Part shown: positions 16,571-24,427 of the stretch, piece by piece
How positions within the stretch are numbered: position 1 is the first letter of the stretch
Layout: the number at the start of each line of letters is the position of its first letter
Assembly (NCBI RefSeq): GCF_000956545.1
Contig: NZ_JYIT01000078.1
Location: 48,850 to 112,849, forward strand
Length of the DNA: 64,000 nucleotides
From: Microbacterium azadirachtae
GTDB taxonomy: Bacteria; Actinomycetota; Actinomycetes; Actinomycetales; Microbacteriaceae
Reading direction: 5' to 3'
The notes under the pieces: model-generated
Told to the model about the DNA's origin: nothing
Databases searched by the model: none
Seen by the model: the letters and a program-made list of their open reading frames with translations, nothing else
Made by a program: the position numbers and the translations under genes

Positions 16571-18322
16571 ATGACACGGCTCAGCGGTCCTCCGGGCGGG
16601 CGGGTCCCGGCGGCGGGAGGATCGGGCCTGCGCGACGCCCTCGTCGGCATCGGGATCCTGATGGCCGCGCTCTGCCTCGTCGAGCTCGCCGTCCCCTCGT
16701 CGTCGCGAGGACTCGGCGGATCGCTCCTCGACGGCGCGCTGGTCGCGGTCTACACGGTCACCGGCCTGCTCGCCTGGTCGCGCCGTCCGCACAACCGCAT
16801 CGGCCGGCTCATGCTGCTGACCGCGCTGGCGCTCTGGGCGTCGCGCACGCAGGACGACGACCTCCCGGCCCTGCGCATCCTCGGCACGCTGACGTCCAGT
16901 CTGCCGCTGGCGCTGCTGCTGCACCTCCTGCTCGCGTTCCCCTCCGGGCGTCTGACGGGCCGTACCGCCCGCGCGGTCGTGACCGTCGCCTACCTCGTAT
17001 CGGTGGCGCCTCAGATCGTCGTGGTGCTGCGGCCCGCCGCGACCGAGGTCGCCTGGACGCTGCAGGCGGCCGTGGGCGTCGGCACGCTCATCGTGACGAT
17101 CGTGCTCTGCGGTCGGGGCGTCGCGCGGATGCCCGCGCTGCCGCGGCGTCAGCTGCTCCCGTTCGTCGGCTACGGCTGCGCGGCCCTCGCCGTGATCGCC
17201 GCGACCGTCCTGGTCCTGCATCTCGACCCGCGTCCCGGTGCTCAGCAGGCGGCGGACGTCGTGCAGTCGGTGATGCTCGGCGGCCTGCCGATCGCGTTCC
17301 TCGTGGGGCTGACGTTCGGCGCATTCGGCCGGGCGGGCGAGGTCGCCGAGGCCGCGGCGGGCATCGTGGCGGCGTCGGTGGAGCCGGCGCTGCTCGACGC
17401 CCTCGCAGCACGGGCGCTCGGTGACCCGGGTGCCCGGGTCCTCTGGGCCTCGCACGCGGAGGGGGCGGCTCCCTCCCGCTTCGTGGACAGCGGCGGGCGC
17501 CCCGTCGCGGTGCCCACCGAGCGCGGCTTGTGGCCGATCGGCGCCCCGGAGGCACCCACCGGCGCGCTGCTGTACGACCGCGAGCTGATCGCGGATCGAA
17601 GCCTGGTCGCGACCGTGTCGGCGCCGCTGGGCGTCGCGATGGACAAGCAGCGGCTGATCGTCGAGCTGCGCTCCGCGGTGCAGCAGCTGCAGGTGGCGGC
17701 GGAGGAGCTGCAGACCTCCCGGCGTCGGATCGCCGTCGCCGCCGATGCCGAGCGCCGCCGCATCGCGCAGGATCTCCACGACGGCGCCCAGCAGCGGATC
17801 GTCCTCGTCGGCATCGACGTGCAGCGACTGGCCCGGCAGGCGTCGGACCCGTCGTACGTCCGGTCCGAGTCCGCGCGGATCGCGGAGCACTGCGCTTCGC
17901 TCCTCGACGAGCTGCGCGGGCTGGTCGAGGGCCTCCTGCCGAGCCGGCTGCAGGACGACGGCCTGGAGGCAGCGATCACGACCCTGGCCGACCGGATCCG
18001 GATCCCGGTGCGGGTCGAGGTCGCATCCCCGCTCGGCCGGCTGGACGCCGCGGTCGAGTCGACGGGGTACTACGTGATCGCGGAAGCGCTCACCAACGCG
18101 GTCAAGCACGCCGATGCGCGGCAGATCGTGGTCGTCGTGGCTCTGCACGACGGCCGGCTGCAGATCGCCGTGAGCGACGACGGCAAGGGCGCGGCAGGGG
18201 CCGTCCCGGGGTTCGGGATGCGCAGCCTCCGCGACCGGGTGGAGACCCTCGGCGGGACCGTCGCCCTCGAGCCGGTCCCGGGCGGCGGGACGACCCTGCG
18301 GGCAGAGCTGCCGCTGGGGTAG
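16571..18322 (+). CDS. Sensor histidine kinase (HisKA_3 type)
   Basis: 583 residues. About eight N-terminal membrane segments (20-255) are followed by a cytoplasmic domain with a GAF-like region, a coiled coil, and the dimerisation/phosphoacceptor helix RRRIAQDLHDGAQQRIVLVG with the phosphorylated His at 403. The HATPase_c domain carries YYVIAEALTNAVKHADA (N box), VSDDGKGAAGAVPGFGMRSL (G1) and GGGTTLRAELPL. NarL-type kinases of this group phosphorylate LuxR-family regulators. The convergent regulator at 18348-19001 is the obvious partner, unusual in that the pair is not in one operon. The signal sensed is unknown. Confidence 0.9.
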   Translation: MTRLSGPPGGRVPAAGGSGLRDALVGIGILMAALCLVELAVPSSSRGLGGSLLDGALVAVYTVTGLLAWSRRPHNRIGRLMLLTALALWASRTQDDDLPALRILGTLTSSLPLALLLHLLLAFPSGRLTGRTARAVVTVAYLVSVAPQIVVVLRPAATEVAWTLQAAVGVGTLIVTIVLCGRGVARMPALPRRQLLPFVGYGCAALAVIAATVLVLHLDPRPGAQQAADVVQSVMLGGLPIAFLVGLTFGAFGRAGEVAEAAAGIVAASVEPALLDALAARALGDPGARVLWASHAEGAAPSRFVDSGGRPVAVPTERGLWPIGAPEAPTGALLYDRELIADRSLVATVSAPLGVAMDKQRLIVELRSAVQQLQVAAEELQTSRRRIAVAADAERRRIAQDLHDGAQQRIVLVGIDVQRLARQASDPSYVRSESARIAEHCASLLDELRGLVEGLLPSRLQDDGLEAAITTLADRIRIPVRVEVASPLGRLDAAVESTGYYVIAEALTNAVKHADARQIVVVVALHDGRLQIAVSDDGKGAAGAVPGFGMRSLRDRVETLGGTVALEPVPGGGTTLRAELPLG

Positions 18323-18347
18323 CGGGTGCGGCGCGGGCGCCTTCCGC

Positions 18348-19001
18348 TCACCGGCCCAGAAAGCGCATCACGGCCAGCACCCGGCGATGGTCGTCGGGAT
18401 CCGGCGGCAGGTCCAGGGTCGTGAAGATGAGAGCGATGCTGCGCGCGACCGCCTTCTCCGTCACGAAGAGCTCGCGGGCGATGCGGGCGTTGCTGTAGCC
18501 CTGCGCCATCAGCTGCAGCACCTCCCGGCGTCGCGGGGTGAGGCGGGCGATGCCGCCGTCGGTGTGGTCGCGGACCTCGCGGCGCACGAGCGAGGAGATC
18601 ACGTCCGAGTCGATGCTGGATCCTCCGGCCGCGACGCGCTGCACGGCATCGAGGAAGTCGTCGAGGTCGAGGATGCGCCGTTTCAGCAGGTAGCCGACGC
18701 CCTCGGCGCCGTCGGCCAGCAGCTCCATCGCTCCCTGCGCGTCCACGTACTGCGAGACCACGATGACGCCGGTCCCGGGGAGCTCCTGCCGGATCCGCTT
18801 CGCCGCCCGCAGGCCGTCGTCGGTGAAGTCCGGCGGCATCCGGATGTCCGTGAGGACGAGGTCGGGACGGTGGGCGCGGACCTTGCCGAGCAGCTCGTCG
18901 GCGTTCCCGGCCGTCGCGACGATCTCGTGGCCCTCGTCCGTGAGGATCCGGGAGACCCCCTCCCGCAGCAGGACCTCGTCCTCGGCGATGACGACGCGCA
19001 T
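18348..19001 (-). CDS. LuxR/NarL-family response regulator
   Basis: 217 residues. The receiver domain has the acidic pocket EDE (7-9), phosphoacceptor Asp52 in LVLTDIRMP, and a Lys in LLKRRILD. The C-terminal helix-turn-helix reads LTPRRREVLQLMAQGYSNAR then IARELFVTEKAVARSI. It is convergent with the kinase gene at 16571-18322, their ends 25 nt apart, and is its likely partner. AGGAGCAGGC precedes the ATG. Target genes are unknown. Confidence 0.9.
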   Translation of the reverse strand: MRVVIAEDEVLLREGVSRILTDEGHEIVATAGNADELLGKVRAHRPDLVLTDIRMPPDFTDDGLRAAKRIRQELPGTGVIVVSQYVDAQGAMELLADGAEGVGYLLKRRILDLDDFLDAVQRVAAGGSSIDSDVISSLVRREVRDHTDGGIARLTPRRREVLQLMAQGYSNARIARELFVTEKAVARSIALIFTTLDLPPDPDDHRRVLAVMRFLGR

Positions 19002-19118
19002 GCCTGCTCCTGACTGACTGACGGATGCGGATCCGGGCGGTGACCCGACAGTACCCGAGGAGAGCCGCCGCCCACACCCTTGCGGGGTGGACGGCGGCTC
19101 TCCGCGGATCCCGGGGCG

Positions 19119-20174
19119 TCAGCCGACCGGCTTGATGTCGACGATCTTCGGCAGGCTGGCCTTCTCCTGCTCGGTCAGCGCGCGCTCGGCGCTGTCGTAG
19201 AGCACGTCGGCGTCTGCCCGCGGGATGTCGAAGTGCACGCCGGACAGCTTCCAGGTGGTCTTGCCGAGCTTGACCGTGAAGTCGCCCGTCACCCGCTCGG
19301 TCAGCACCCGGGACCACATGTTGAAGTTCTTGTAGGCGCCCACCTCGTACGGCTGGACCTTGGTCTCCTCCTTGGTGTTGGACCACTCGCCGCCGTACTT
19401 GTGGGTGAGTCCCGCCTCCAGGATCCCGTTGATGGTCAACTGCGCCGACGCGGTGGTCTCCACCGACGAGGTCGTGCCGGCCGAGACCTTGGTGGTGACG
19501 CTTCCCGCGCGCGCCTTCTCGGTGTTGTTCGCGCCTCCTGCGACCAGGCGGATCTGGGCCTTGCCCTCCTCCTTCCTGACGGGCGTGAACGTGCACGACG
19601 CCAGGCCCGAGACGCAGGTCTGGTTGAGCAGCTCGGCCTGTCGCTGGGCATCGGAGGCCGGCACCGTGATCTCCGAGAAGTCCTTCTCCGAGATCGTGAT
19701 CTGCCCGGAGAGACCCTGATTGTGGACGGCGAACGCGTTGCCGGCGTCGGTGCGGATGCTCGTGCCGCTGACCGCGTCGACGACGAGCGTGACCTGGAAG
19801 GCGGAGATCCGCTCGGATCCGTCGCCCAGGGCCTCGCGGTAGTTGAAGGTGAGAGTCGTCTCGCCGCGCTTGAGGAGGTAGTAGACCTTCTCGTAGCGGT
19901 ACGACTGACCCGGGAGGATCTTCGTCCCGGTCGGCTGGTACTGGTCCCGCTCGCCCGCGCCGTCGATGCCCTGCAGATCCAGGGTGTGCTTGGTCGTGTT
20001 GACGATGTCGAATCCGCGGGTGACGTCGGCGGTGGCCGCTGCGGCGCGCGGCGTCGCGGCGGAAGCCGGCGCGGCGGTGGCGACGCCGAGCGCGACCGAG
20101 CCGAGCACCGTCGAGGCGATCAGGCCGGTGCCGAGAAGCCGGCGGGCGGTGCTGTTCGTGGTGATGGTGTTCAT
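19119..20174 (-). CDS. Secreted protein, possible aerolysin/ETX-MTX2-like beta-pore fold
   Basis: 351 residues. A classic Sec signal peptide (about 1-40, with LIASTVLGSVALGVATAAPA ending at ASA-A) makes it extracellular. The mature protein is rich in Thr/Ser/Val beta-strands. Residues about 220-310 show the alternating small/polar pattern of aerolysin-type insertion hairpins, for example VSAGTTSSVETTASAQLTIN then LEAGLTHKYGGEWSNTKEET, followed by RVTGDFTVKLGKTTWKLSGV, a strand pair I associate with actinobacterial secreted proteins of this fold. Function is not known; pore formation, adhesion or a structural role are all possible. AAGGAAAGAC precedes the ATG. It is divergent from a membrane protein/two-component operon and shares a repeat-rich intergenic region with it. 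Confidence 0.7.
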   Translation of the reverse strand: MNTITTNSTARRLLGTGLIASTVLGSVALGVATAAPASAATPRAAAATADVTRGFDIVNTTKHTLDLQGIDGAGERDQYQPTGTKILPGQSYRYEKVYYLLKRGETTLTFNYREALGDGSERISAFQVTLVVDAVSGTSIRTDAGNAFAVHNQGLSGQITISEKDFSEITVPASDAQRQAELLNQTCVSGLASCTFTPVRKEEGKAQIRLVAGGANNTEKARAGSVTTKVSAGTTSSVETTASAQLTINGILEAGLTHKYGGEWSNTKEETKVQPYEVGAYKNFNMWSRVLTERVTGDFTVKLGKTTWKLSGVHFDIPRADADVLYDSAERALTEQEKASLPKIVDIKPVG

Positions 20175-20288
20175 GTCTTTCCTTCTCTTCTCTCGCCCCG
20201 AGGGGCTGCGTGTTCTCCCGTCCGGAAGCTCTTCTCACACGCTAGGAATCCGCGGCGCGCGGGCCGATGGGCGTGACTCCACAGCGAG

Positions 20289-20304
20289 GTGGTGCCTGCA
20301 CCAC
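20289..20304. promoter_or_regulatory. Operator-like palindrome GTGGTG-CCTG-CACCAC
   Basis: Perfect 6-bp arms around CCTG in the 223-bp divergent region between the secreted-protein gene and the membrane protein/two-component operon. Confidence 0.4.
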
Positions 20305-20321
20305 ATCCGCTGCCGACAGGA

Positions 20322-20362
20322 GGATCTCCACCCGCCGGGCTCGGATCTCCACCCGCGGGTGG
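20322..20362. promoter_or_regulatory. Tandem GGATCTCCACCCGC sites plus CCACCCGCGGGTGG palindrome
   Basis: The 14-mer GGATCTCCACCCGC occurs at 20322-20335 and 20343-20356, offset by 21 bp (two helical turns). The second copy runs into a perfect 14-bp palindrome (20349-20362). This looks like tandem binding of a dimeric regulator, perhaps the LuxR-type regulator encoded downstream. Confidence 0.5.
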
Positions 20363-20398
20363 TGCCCCCGGATCCGGCATCCGAGGAGCATCGAGGAC

Positions 20399-20974
20399 AT
20401 GAACCTCCCCGTGCTCTCCAACGTCCTGCTGATCCTCCTGGCCGTCGGCGTGATCGCCGTGCGGCAGATGACCTGGCGCCCGGTCCTCGGCGGCAGGGAC
20501 TGGACGTTCCCGATGGTCGCGGTCGTGGCCGGCGCCGCGTTCCTGCTGCAATCGCTGAACGGCCGTGCGCTCGGCGTGATCGACGTCGTCGCGTTCGTGG
20601 TCGAGGTCGTCATCGCGCTCGGCGTCGGGGCGGGGATGGGCGCGATCGCGCACATCCGTCCGCTCGCCCGGCCCGCCGGATACGTGCCGGAGACCGCAGG
20701 GCTGTCGGCCAAGGCGGCCGCGCAGGCGCTCGCCGAGTTCGAGACCCGCACCGGCCCGTGGGGGCTGGGTCTGTGGGTGGTGCTGATCGGCGTGCGGGTC
20801 GGGCTCACGTTCGCGTTCGAGAGCCTGGGATCCCACCTCGGGGTATCGACCGGGATGATTCTGCTGGTGCTCGCCGCCAACCGCGCCTCCCGCATCCTCG
20901 TGCTGCACCGCCGGCTGGACGCGCTGCGTCACGCGGGCGCACGGGGCGGATCCGCGCGCATGATGGTTCCGTGA
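20399..20974 (+). CDS. Integral membrane protein, function unknown
   Basis: 191 residues with about five hydrophobic segments, starting MNLPVLSNVLLILLAVGVIA. A soluble stretch at about 100-125 (GLSAKAAAQALAEFETRTGP) separates the first and second membrane groups. No family is recognised with confidence. ATG preceded by GAGGAGCATCGAGG. The stop overlaps the GTG of the following histidine kinase gene, so the three genes form an operon. It may be an accessory to signal sensing or the immunity/export partner of a regulated product; that is speculation. Confidence 0.75.
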   Translation: MNLPVLSNVLLILLAVGVIAVRQMTWRPVLGGRDWTFPMVAVVAGAAFLLQSLNGRALGVIDVVAFVVEVVIALGVGAGMGAIAHIRPLARPAGYVPETAGLSAKAAAQALAEFETRTGPWGLGLWVVLIGVRVGLTFAFESLGSHLGVSTGMILLVLAANRASRILVLHRRLDALRHAGARGGSARMMVP

Positions 20975-22245
20975 CCCGCATCCCCCTGCGCATCCCGCCG
21001 ATGACCGGCTGGAGCGCCGGCATCAACGCCGTCGGCATGCTCGCCGTCGGCTGGGTGCTGCTGCGCGTCGGTCCGCAGACCGCGCCCTGGGTGGTCTGGC
21101 TCCTCGTCGCGGGAGTGGCCGCCTGGGCGATGCGCACGGCGCTCGCGGCGCGGAACGGTGCGACGGCCGGGGCTGCGCCGGGCGGCCTGGATCCCGCCCT
21201 CGCGTCCACCGGCGCCGCGCACCGCTCCGGCGAGGCCTGGGCCGCGGCGGCGCTGCTCGTGACGATGACGGCGGCGGGTTCCGTGACCGCCGTCCCGACG
21301 CAGGGGCTGGGCGTGGCGGTCCTCGTGGTGGCGGTCATCGGGGTCGCGAGCGACCCGGCGACCACGCCGGGGGCGTGGATCGCGGTGGCGATCGCCGGAG
21401 CCCTCGGCATCTCCGCCGGCGCGCTGCTCACCGCCGCGGGCCGGGCGGGATCCGTGACCGGATCCGTGCTCGGTCTGCTCACCCTCTTCGCCGCGCTCGC
21501 CCTGGCCGTGGTGCTGGGCCTGGGCCGCCGCGCGCAGCGCGTGCTGCTGGCCGAGCGCGAGCGGGCGAACGCCGAGGCGGTGCGCGCCCAGGCGGCGGCG
21601 CACCGCGTCGCGATCGCGCGCGACCTGCACGACGTGCTCGCGCACAGCCTGGGCGGGCTGGTGGTGCAGCTGGATGCGGCGGAGGCGCTGCTCGAGGCGG
21701 GCGACGCCGAGCGGGCGGGTGCCAGGGTGGCCGCGGCGCGCCGGCTCGCCGTCGCCGGGCTGGATGAGGCGCGTGAAGCGGTGCGGACCCTGCGCGGACC
21801 GGATCCGGACGACGGAACGCCGGCGGCGTCCGCCGTGCAGCCGGACGAGCTCGCGGCGCGCCTCGAGGCGCTCCGCACCGCCGAGCCGCACGAGGGGGTG
21901 CAGATCGAGGAGTCGGGTGCGCCGCGGGCGGTCTCGGCCGCGCTCGCCGAGGCCCTGGTCCGGGCTGTGCAGGAGGGACTGAGCAATGCGCGCAAGCACG
22001 CGCCCGGATCCGCGGTGCGGGTCGCCCTGGTCTGGCATCCTGACCGGGTGGAGTGCGTGATCCAGAACGCGATGCCCGCGGAGGGCGGTCGCGAGGCCGG
22101 CAGAGGGCTCGCCGCGACCGGGGGCGGTTTCGGGCTGCGCGGCGTGCGGGAGCGCTTCGCCGCGGTCGGCGGCACGGTGACGGCGGGAACCACGGGGACC
22201 GGGGCGGCCGGCCGTTTCGTGCTCCGTGCCGAGGCCCCGGCATGA
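20971..22245 (+). CDS. Sensor histidine kinase (HisKA_3 type)
   Basis: 424 residues. About six membrane segments (15-190) precede a coiled stretch and the phosphoacceptor helix HRVAIARDLHDVLAHSLGGL with the phosphorylated His at 220. The HATPase domain has VRAVQEGLSNARKHAPG (N box) and GGGFGLRGVRERFAAVGGTV. It belongs to the DesK/LiaS-like group with a reduced G-box region. GTG start overlapping the membrane protein stop by 4 nt, and ATGA overlap with the regulator gene downstream. The kinase and regulator act as a pair; the signal may relate to the membrane. Confidence 0.92.
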   Translation: MTRIPLRIPPMTGWSAGINAVGMLAVGWVLLRVGPQTAPWVVWLLVAGVAAWAMRTALAARNGATAGAAPGGLDPALASTGAAHRSGEAWAAAALLVTMTAAGSVTAVPTQGLGVAVLVVAVIGVASDPATTPGAWIAVAIAGALGISAGALLTAAGRAGSVTGSVLGLLTLFAALALAVVLGLGRRAQRVLLAERERANAEAVRAQAAAHRVAIARDLHDVLAHSLGGLVVQLDAAEALLEAGDAERAGARVAAARRLAVAGLDEAREAVRTLRGPDPDDGTPAASAVQPDELAARLEALRTAEPHEGVQIEESGAPRAVSAALAEALVRAVQEGLSNARKHAPGSAVRVALVWHPDRVECVIQNAMPAEGGREAGRGLAATGGGFGLRGVRERFAAVGGTVTAGTTGTGAAGRFVLRAEAPA

Positions 22246-22946
22246 CCGCGCGGATCCGGATCGCGATCGCCGACGACCAGGCGATCATCCGCGACGGCCT
22301 GGAGACGGTGCTGAGCCTCGTCGACGGCTTCGAGGTCGTCGGCACGGCGGCGGACGGCGCCGAGGCCGTGGCGCTGGTCGCGGCCCAGCGGCCCGACGTC
22401 GTGCTGATGGACCTGCGCATGCCGATCCTGGACGGGGCCGCCGCGACCCGGCGGGTGACCGCGGAGACGCCGGAGACGGCGGTGCTCGTGCTCACGACCT
22501 TCGCCGACGACGCCGACATCGTGACCGCGCTCCGCGCCGGCGCCCGGGGGTATCTCACCAAGGATGCGGGCCGCGCGGAGCTGGCTGCGGCCATCCGGGC
22601 GGTCGCGGCAGGTCAGAGCACCTTCTCCGAGCCGGTGCGGGAGGTGCTCCTGGGACGGATCGCTGCGCCGGCGCCGTCGCCGACGGGGACGGGCGAGCTC
22701 TCCGGATCCGTGCCCGATCCGCTCTCCGAGACGGCACTGGCGGAGCGCTTCCCCGCGCTCACCGCCCGGGAGCGCGAGGTGTACGCGCTGGTGCTGCAGG
22801 GGCGGTCGAACGCCGAGATCGCCGCAGAGCTCTTCGTCGGCGTCGCGACCGTCAAGACCCACATCAACGCGCTGTTCGCCAAGCTGGGCGTCCGCGACCG
22901 AGCCCAGGCGATCGCGCGCGGACTCGGCACGACGTCCGCGAACTGA
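22242..22946 (+). CDS. LuxR/NarL-family response regulator
   Basis: 234 residues. Receiver domain: ADDQ acidic pocket, phosphoacceptor Asp57 in VVLMDLRMP, conserved Thr in VLTTF and Lys in YLTKDAGR. A linker of about 40 residues rich in Pro/Ser leads to the LuxR helix-turn-helix LTAREREVYALVLQGRSNAE then TVKTHINALFAKLGVRDR. Overlaps the kinase gene by 4 nt. It likely binds the tandem sites upstream of this operon, which would give autoregulation and possibly control of the divergent secreted protein. Confidence 0.93.
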   Translation: MTARIRIAIADDQAIIRDGLETVLSLVDGFEVVGTAADGAEAVALVAAQRPDVVLMDLRMPILDGAAATRRVTAETPETAVLVLTTFADDADIVTALRAGARGYLTKDAGRAELAAAIRAVAAGQSTFSEPVREVLLGRIAAPAPSPTGTGELSGSVPDPLSETALAERFPALTAREREVYALVLQGRSNAEIAAELFVGVATVKTHINALFAKLGVRDRAQAIARGLGTTSAN

Positions 22947-23022
22947 GGGGGCGTTCATCACGATCCGGTCAGGACAGCCCGGATCATCCGCAGGGATGAC
23001 GTGGACGCGGAGACGCGCCGTT

Positions 23023-23028
23023 TACAAT
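23023..23028 (+). promoter_or_regulatory. -10 box for leaderless lipoprotein gene
   Basis: TACAAT ends 7 nt before the ATG at 23036, which supports that start over the GTG at 23030. Confidence 0.6.
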
Positions 23029-23035
23029 CGTGAGG

Positions 23036-24331
23036 ATGTCAGGGGGGCGAATGGGTCGGAACATGAGGCGACGCGCGGGAGCGCTGATCGTCGGCGCGAT
23101 CGCGGCGGCGCTCGTGCTGAGCGGCTGCTCCGGCGGCGACTTCACCCCGACGTTCTCGCCGAAGCCGCAGGTCGAGGGCTCGCTGCCGTCGGAGGTGCAG
23201 GACCAGCTCAAGGGCGCCGTGCAGCGCGCGATGGCGGCGAGCGGCTCCAGCGGGGCGCTGCTGGGCGTCTGGGCGCCGTGGAGCGGCTCGTACGTCACCG
23301 GCCTGGGCACGGTCGCCGCCGGGGACAAGACGCCGGTCAGCACCGACATGTCGTTCCGCATCGGCGACGTCACCCGGCTGATGACCTGCGACGTGCTGTA
23401 CGCGCTCGCCGACCGCGGCACCGTCAAGCTCGACGCCAGCATCACCGAGTACGTCTCCGGCGTGCCGGATCTGCAGGACGTCACGCTGCTGGACCTGTGC
23501 AACGGCACGAGCGGCATCGGATCCTCGGCCGCGATCGCCACGCCCATGTGGCTGAACAACCCCGACCGCCAGTGGGACCCCAAGGAGCTCGCCTCATACG
23601 GCCTGGCGCAGGACCGCACGCCGGCGCACACCGGCTACCGCGACTCCGACGCCGGGTACCTGCTGCTCGGGCAGGCGCTCGAACGGGCCACGGGACAGAC
23701 CGCGTCGCAGCTCATCCGGCAGTACGTCACGGCGCCGCTGGGCCTGGACGCGACCTCGCTGCCGGGGCCGAAGGCGGCCGCGCCGTCGCCGGAGCCCGCA
23801 TTGAACGGCTCGTACCTTCCTCAGGTCGACGGCGCGTACCAGTGCGCCAAGCCCGCCGACATCACCGTGAGCTCGTCGAGCAACGGATACACCGACTCCG
23901 GCGTCGTCTCGACGATCAAGGACCTCGGCCGGTACATGCAGGCAGAGGCGGCGCAGGCGCTGCGCGAGAAGAAGACGCCCAAGCGCTTCGGATCCCCGCT
24001 CCCCGTCGCGGACGGCGCGCCGAGCTGGTACAAGGCCACGGGCGGGGGATACCTCGTCGGCTCGATGATCGGCCAGCACGGCGGGACCCCGGGGTACCTC
24101 ACCGCCGCGTACTCCGACCCCGCGTCCGGCTTCACGGTCGTGGTGGTGCTGAACGACTCCACCGTCGGGTCGGCCTTCATCGGCGATCTCGCGTTCGAGC
24201 TCTCCGCGATCGCCTCCAAGGTGCCCGCCGGAAAGGGCCGCACCGCCCCGGAGTTCGCTCTGCCGTTCACCCCGGAGGACTACGCTAAGGCGGTCGACGG
24301 CGCGGCCGTCTGCCCGCTGCCGCAGGGCTGA
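23036..24331 (+). CDS. Serine-hydrolase/beta-lactamase-like lipoprotein lacking catalytic residues
   Basis: 431 residues. A lipoprotein signal peptide ends in LVLSGC, so the mature protein is lipid-anchored outside the membrane. The fold is that of the beta-lactamase/D-alanyl-D-alanine carboxypeptidase family (PF00144 type): FRIGDVTRLMTCDVLYALAD, GYLLLGQALERATGQ, GGTPGYLTAAYSD. The active-site SxxK motif is replaced by D111-V-T-R114 and the second motif YxN by D203-S-D205. Only the third motif (H348-G-G) remains. It should therefore be unable to form an acyl-enzyme and may bind rather than cleave peptidoglycan or a drug. The gene stands alone, with a hairpin after it. A second ATG at 23051 is a possible start. 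Confidence 0.82.
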   Translation: MSGGRMGRNMRRRAGALIVGAIAAALVLSGCSGGDFTPTFSPKPQVEGSLPSEVQDQLKGAVQRAMAASGSSGALLGVWAPWSGSYVTGLGTVAAGDKTPVSTDMSFRIGDVTRLMTCDVLYALADRGTVKLDASITEYVSGVPDLQDVTLLDLCNGTSGIGSSAAIATPMWLNNPDRQWDPKELASYGLAQDRTPAHTGYRDSDAGYLLLGQALERATGQTASQLIRQYVTAPLGLDATSLPGPKAAAPSPEPALNGSYLPQVDGAYQCAKPADITVSSSSNGYTDSGVVSTIKDLGRYMQAEAAQALREKKTPKRFGSPLPVADGAPSWYKATGGGYLVGSMIGQHGGTPGYLTAAYSDPASGFTVVVVLNDSTVGSAFIGDLAFELSAIASKVPAGKGRTAPEFALPFTPEDYAKAVDGAAVCPLPQG

Positions 24332-24365
24332 CCCGGTCCGTTCGACGTCTCCCTCGCGCGTCGCG

Positions 24366-24394
24366 AGGCCTGCCGCCGCACGGTCCGGCAGGCC
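24366..24394 (+). terminator. Hairpin after the lipoprotein gene
   Basis: GGCCTGCCG (24367-24375) and CGGCAGGCC (24386-24394) form a perfect 9-bp stem 35 nt after the stop codon, ahead of corA. No U-tract. Confidence 0.5.
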
Positions 24395-24427
24395 CTGCGA
24401 AGCGCTGCACGACTCCGAGGAGCAGCC

